Positions 15,291 to 16,068 of a stretch of DNA of 16,068 bases are shown here, piece after piece. Each line of letters begins with the position of its first letter. Position 1 is the first letter of the stretch. The notes under the pieces were generated by a model. It ran no database searches. It had not been told where the DNA came from and worked only from the letters and a program-made list of their open reading frames with translations. The stretch is taken from positions 1 through 16,068 of the forward strand of contig LADV01000007.1 of the NCBI GenBank assembly GCA_000961805.1. The letters are read 5' to 3'. A program made the translations under genes and the position numbers. This DNA is from Peptococcaceae bacterium BRH_c23. GTDB lineage: Bacteria; Bacillota_B; Desulfitobacteriia; Desulfitobacteriales; Desulfitobacteriaceae.

Positions 15291-15327
15291 GGTATTATTA
15301 TGCATTTTTCATGATATATCTTTGTAA
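15247..15327 (+). CDS. Possible 26-residue small protein in the BCCT leader
   Basis: ATG 15247 overlaps the stop of a six-codon frame (ATGA), which itself has an ideal AAGGAGG site at 15218-15224, so translation could be coupled. The product begins MKYLNQRRNKSKG and continues TVLLCIFHDISL: a basic head and a short hydrophobic tail, like the 19-residue frame behind the other sigma-54 promoter in general character only. No family is recognised. Codons 12-15 form the 3' arm of the long leader stem, so ribosome passage would affect folding. Confidence 0.3.
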   Translation: MKYLNQRRNKSKGLTVLLCIFHDISL

Positions 15328-15357
15328 TTCTTACTTGACAAATCATTTTAAACTTTA

Positions 15358-15468
15358 TTGAAGTCTAGTGAGGTGAAAAATAGCTATATTAAGGCCGATA
15401 ACCTAAGGTTCTTAGCGGGCATCAGCATAGGATTGTTTTTCACGGACCTGAAAATACCAAGAAGGTAA
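15358..15468 (+). other. Structured or coding scrap in the BCCT leader
   Basis: GTGAAAAA (15373-15380) is complementary to TTTTTCAC (15436-15443), enclosing a small AACCT/AGGTT hairpin (15400-15410), so an RNA fold is possible. I could not match it to a known riboswitch class. The same bases also read like protein (ADNLRFLAGISIGLFFTDLK) from TTG 15358 or GTG 15373 to TAA 15466, but no ribosome site is properly spaced. The remaining 15469-15583 shows nothing further. Confidence 0.3.
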
Positions 15469-15583
15469 TAACCAAGGATTTTTCTTTCGTAACACATACT
15501 ATGAATAGACACGTGGAATTTATCAGCTGACTTATCTTTTTAAACCCGATTCTCAGATTAAATCATAAGAAAGGGTGAATAAC

Positions 15584-16068
15584 TTGTCACAAGAGAAACT
15601 GGAAAAAATACCTAAATCTAAAGGTATATATGCTCGTATTAATCCTGTTGTTTTCTGGGGCAGTGCTATTTTATGCGTTGTGTTATATGCCCCAATGCTT
15701 TTTTTGGGTAAAGAACTGCAACCCTATGTGTCAATCATTTTAAAAGCTATAACCTATAGAATGGACTGGTTATGGTTATTATTTGCTTTGGGCTGTGTAG
15801 TGTTTTCACTTTGGTTGGCTTTTGGCAGATTTGGCAATGTTAAATTGGGCGGATCAAATGATAAACCTGAATTCTCAGACTTCAGCTGGGTATCGATGAT
15901 GTTCACAGGCGGTGTCGGAGCAGGTTTGGTTTATTGGTCCATGGCCGAGCCTATTTTTTATCTTAAGTTTCCTCCTTTCTGGGGTGAGGCATTCTCAGCG
16001 CAAGCTGCGCAATTCTCTATTGCTTATGGAATATTTCACTGGGGTATTACGGCCTGGGCTATCTTTGT
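15584..16068 (+). CDS. BCCT family betaine/choline/carnitine-type transporter (partial, 3' end outside window)
   Basis: 161 codons run off the right edge. TTG 15584 is taken as start because AAGAAAGGG lies about 8 nt before it. GTG 15575 is in frame, but its ribosome site would touch it. The product has a short polar N-terminus, then hydrophobic helices at about residues 21-44 and 60-82. The Gly-rich segment FTGGVGAGLVYWSMAEPIFYL (about 110-130) corresponds to the BCCT signature where most members have G-GIG-vfw-vAEP, and AYGIFHWGITAWAIF follows as in the family. These are secondary carriers for quaternary ammonium compounds in the cytoplasmic membrane. Placement behind a sigma-54 promoter suggests use of the substrate as nutrient rather than as osmoprotectant, which is inference. 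Closely related carriers often sit near trimethylamine-type methyltransferase genes, none of which is visible here. Confidence 0.88.
   Translation, partial: MSQEKLEKIPKSKGIYARINPVVFWGSAILCVVLYAPMLFLGKELQPYVSIILKAITYRMDWLWLLFALGCVVFSLWLAFGRFGNVKLGGSNDKPEFSDFSWVSMMFTGGVGAGLVYWSMAEPIFYLKFPPFWGEAFSAQAAQFSIAYGIFHWGITAWAIF

Noticed and set aside
15335..15340. TTGACA as a -35 box for the BCCT gene
   Set aside because: No acceptable -10 box lies 16-18 bp downstream, and the -24/-12 site at 15166 is much better.

Overview
The window looks like a chromosomal segment of an anaerobic, low-to-mid G+C Firmicute. A Clostridia/Peptococcaceae member such as Desulfosporosinus or Desulfitobacterium is my best guess. 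The reasons are strong AGGAGG-type ribosome sites, GTG and TTG starts, sigma-54 enhancer-binding regulators with PrpR_N or PAS input domains, a BCCT-type transporter, and a lone repeat of the subtype I-C CRISPR type. The genus is inference.

Layout. 1-1240 (minus): 5' part of a regulator with an N-terminal helix-turn-helix and a PAS domain, cut by the window edge. 1241-1902: intergenic, with a perfect 18-bp-arm palindrome and a broken IS4-type transposase fragment. 1903-5054: a dihydropyrimidinase/hydantoinase and an amidase-signature hydrolase, separated by a hairpin and the decayed end of a membrane protein. 5251-7212: a complete PrpR_N-PAS-AAA+-Fis sigma-54 activator. 7213-8100: a control region with two 13-bp direct repeats, a near-consensus -24/-12 promoter, and a leader of about 650 nt holding two mini-ORFs. 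8101-9426: an MFS transporter followed by a terminator. 9533-9650: C-terminal scrap of a xanthine-dehydrogenase-type molybdenum subunit. 9755-10639: a NodB-fold hydrolase of the HpPgdA/imidase/PuuE type. 10772-10803: a solitary CRISPR-like repeat. 11082-14829: topoisomerase III (topB) and a MATE exporter, followed by a second, decayed copy of the topB 3' end. 14946-16068: a terminator, a second -24/-12 promoter, a leader with tiny ORFs and competing RNA hairpins, then the start of a BCCT transporter.

How the genes may work together (inference). The hydantoinase, amidase, MFS permease and NodB-fold hydrolase would make a plausible import-and-ring-opening route for a cyclic amide, imide or ureide, switched by the sigma-54 activator. 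The xanthine dehydrogenase and membrane-protein scraps suggest the locus was once a larger purine/ureide cluster that has decayed. The topB-MATE pair is probably functionally separate. The BCCT transporter begins another sigma-54-controlled unit for a quaternary amine such as betaine, choline or carnitine.
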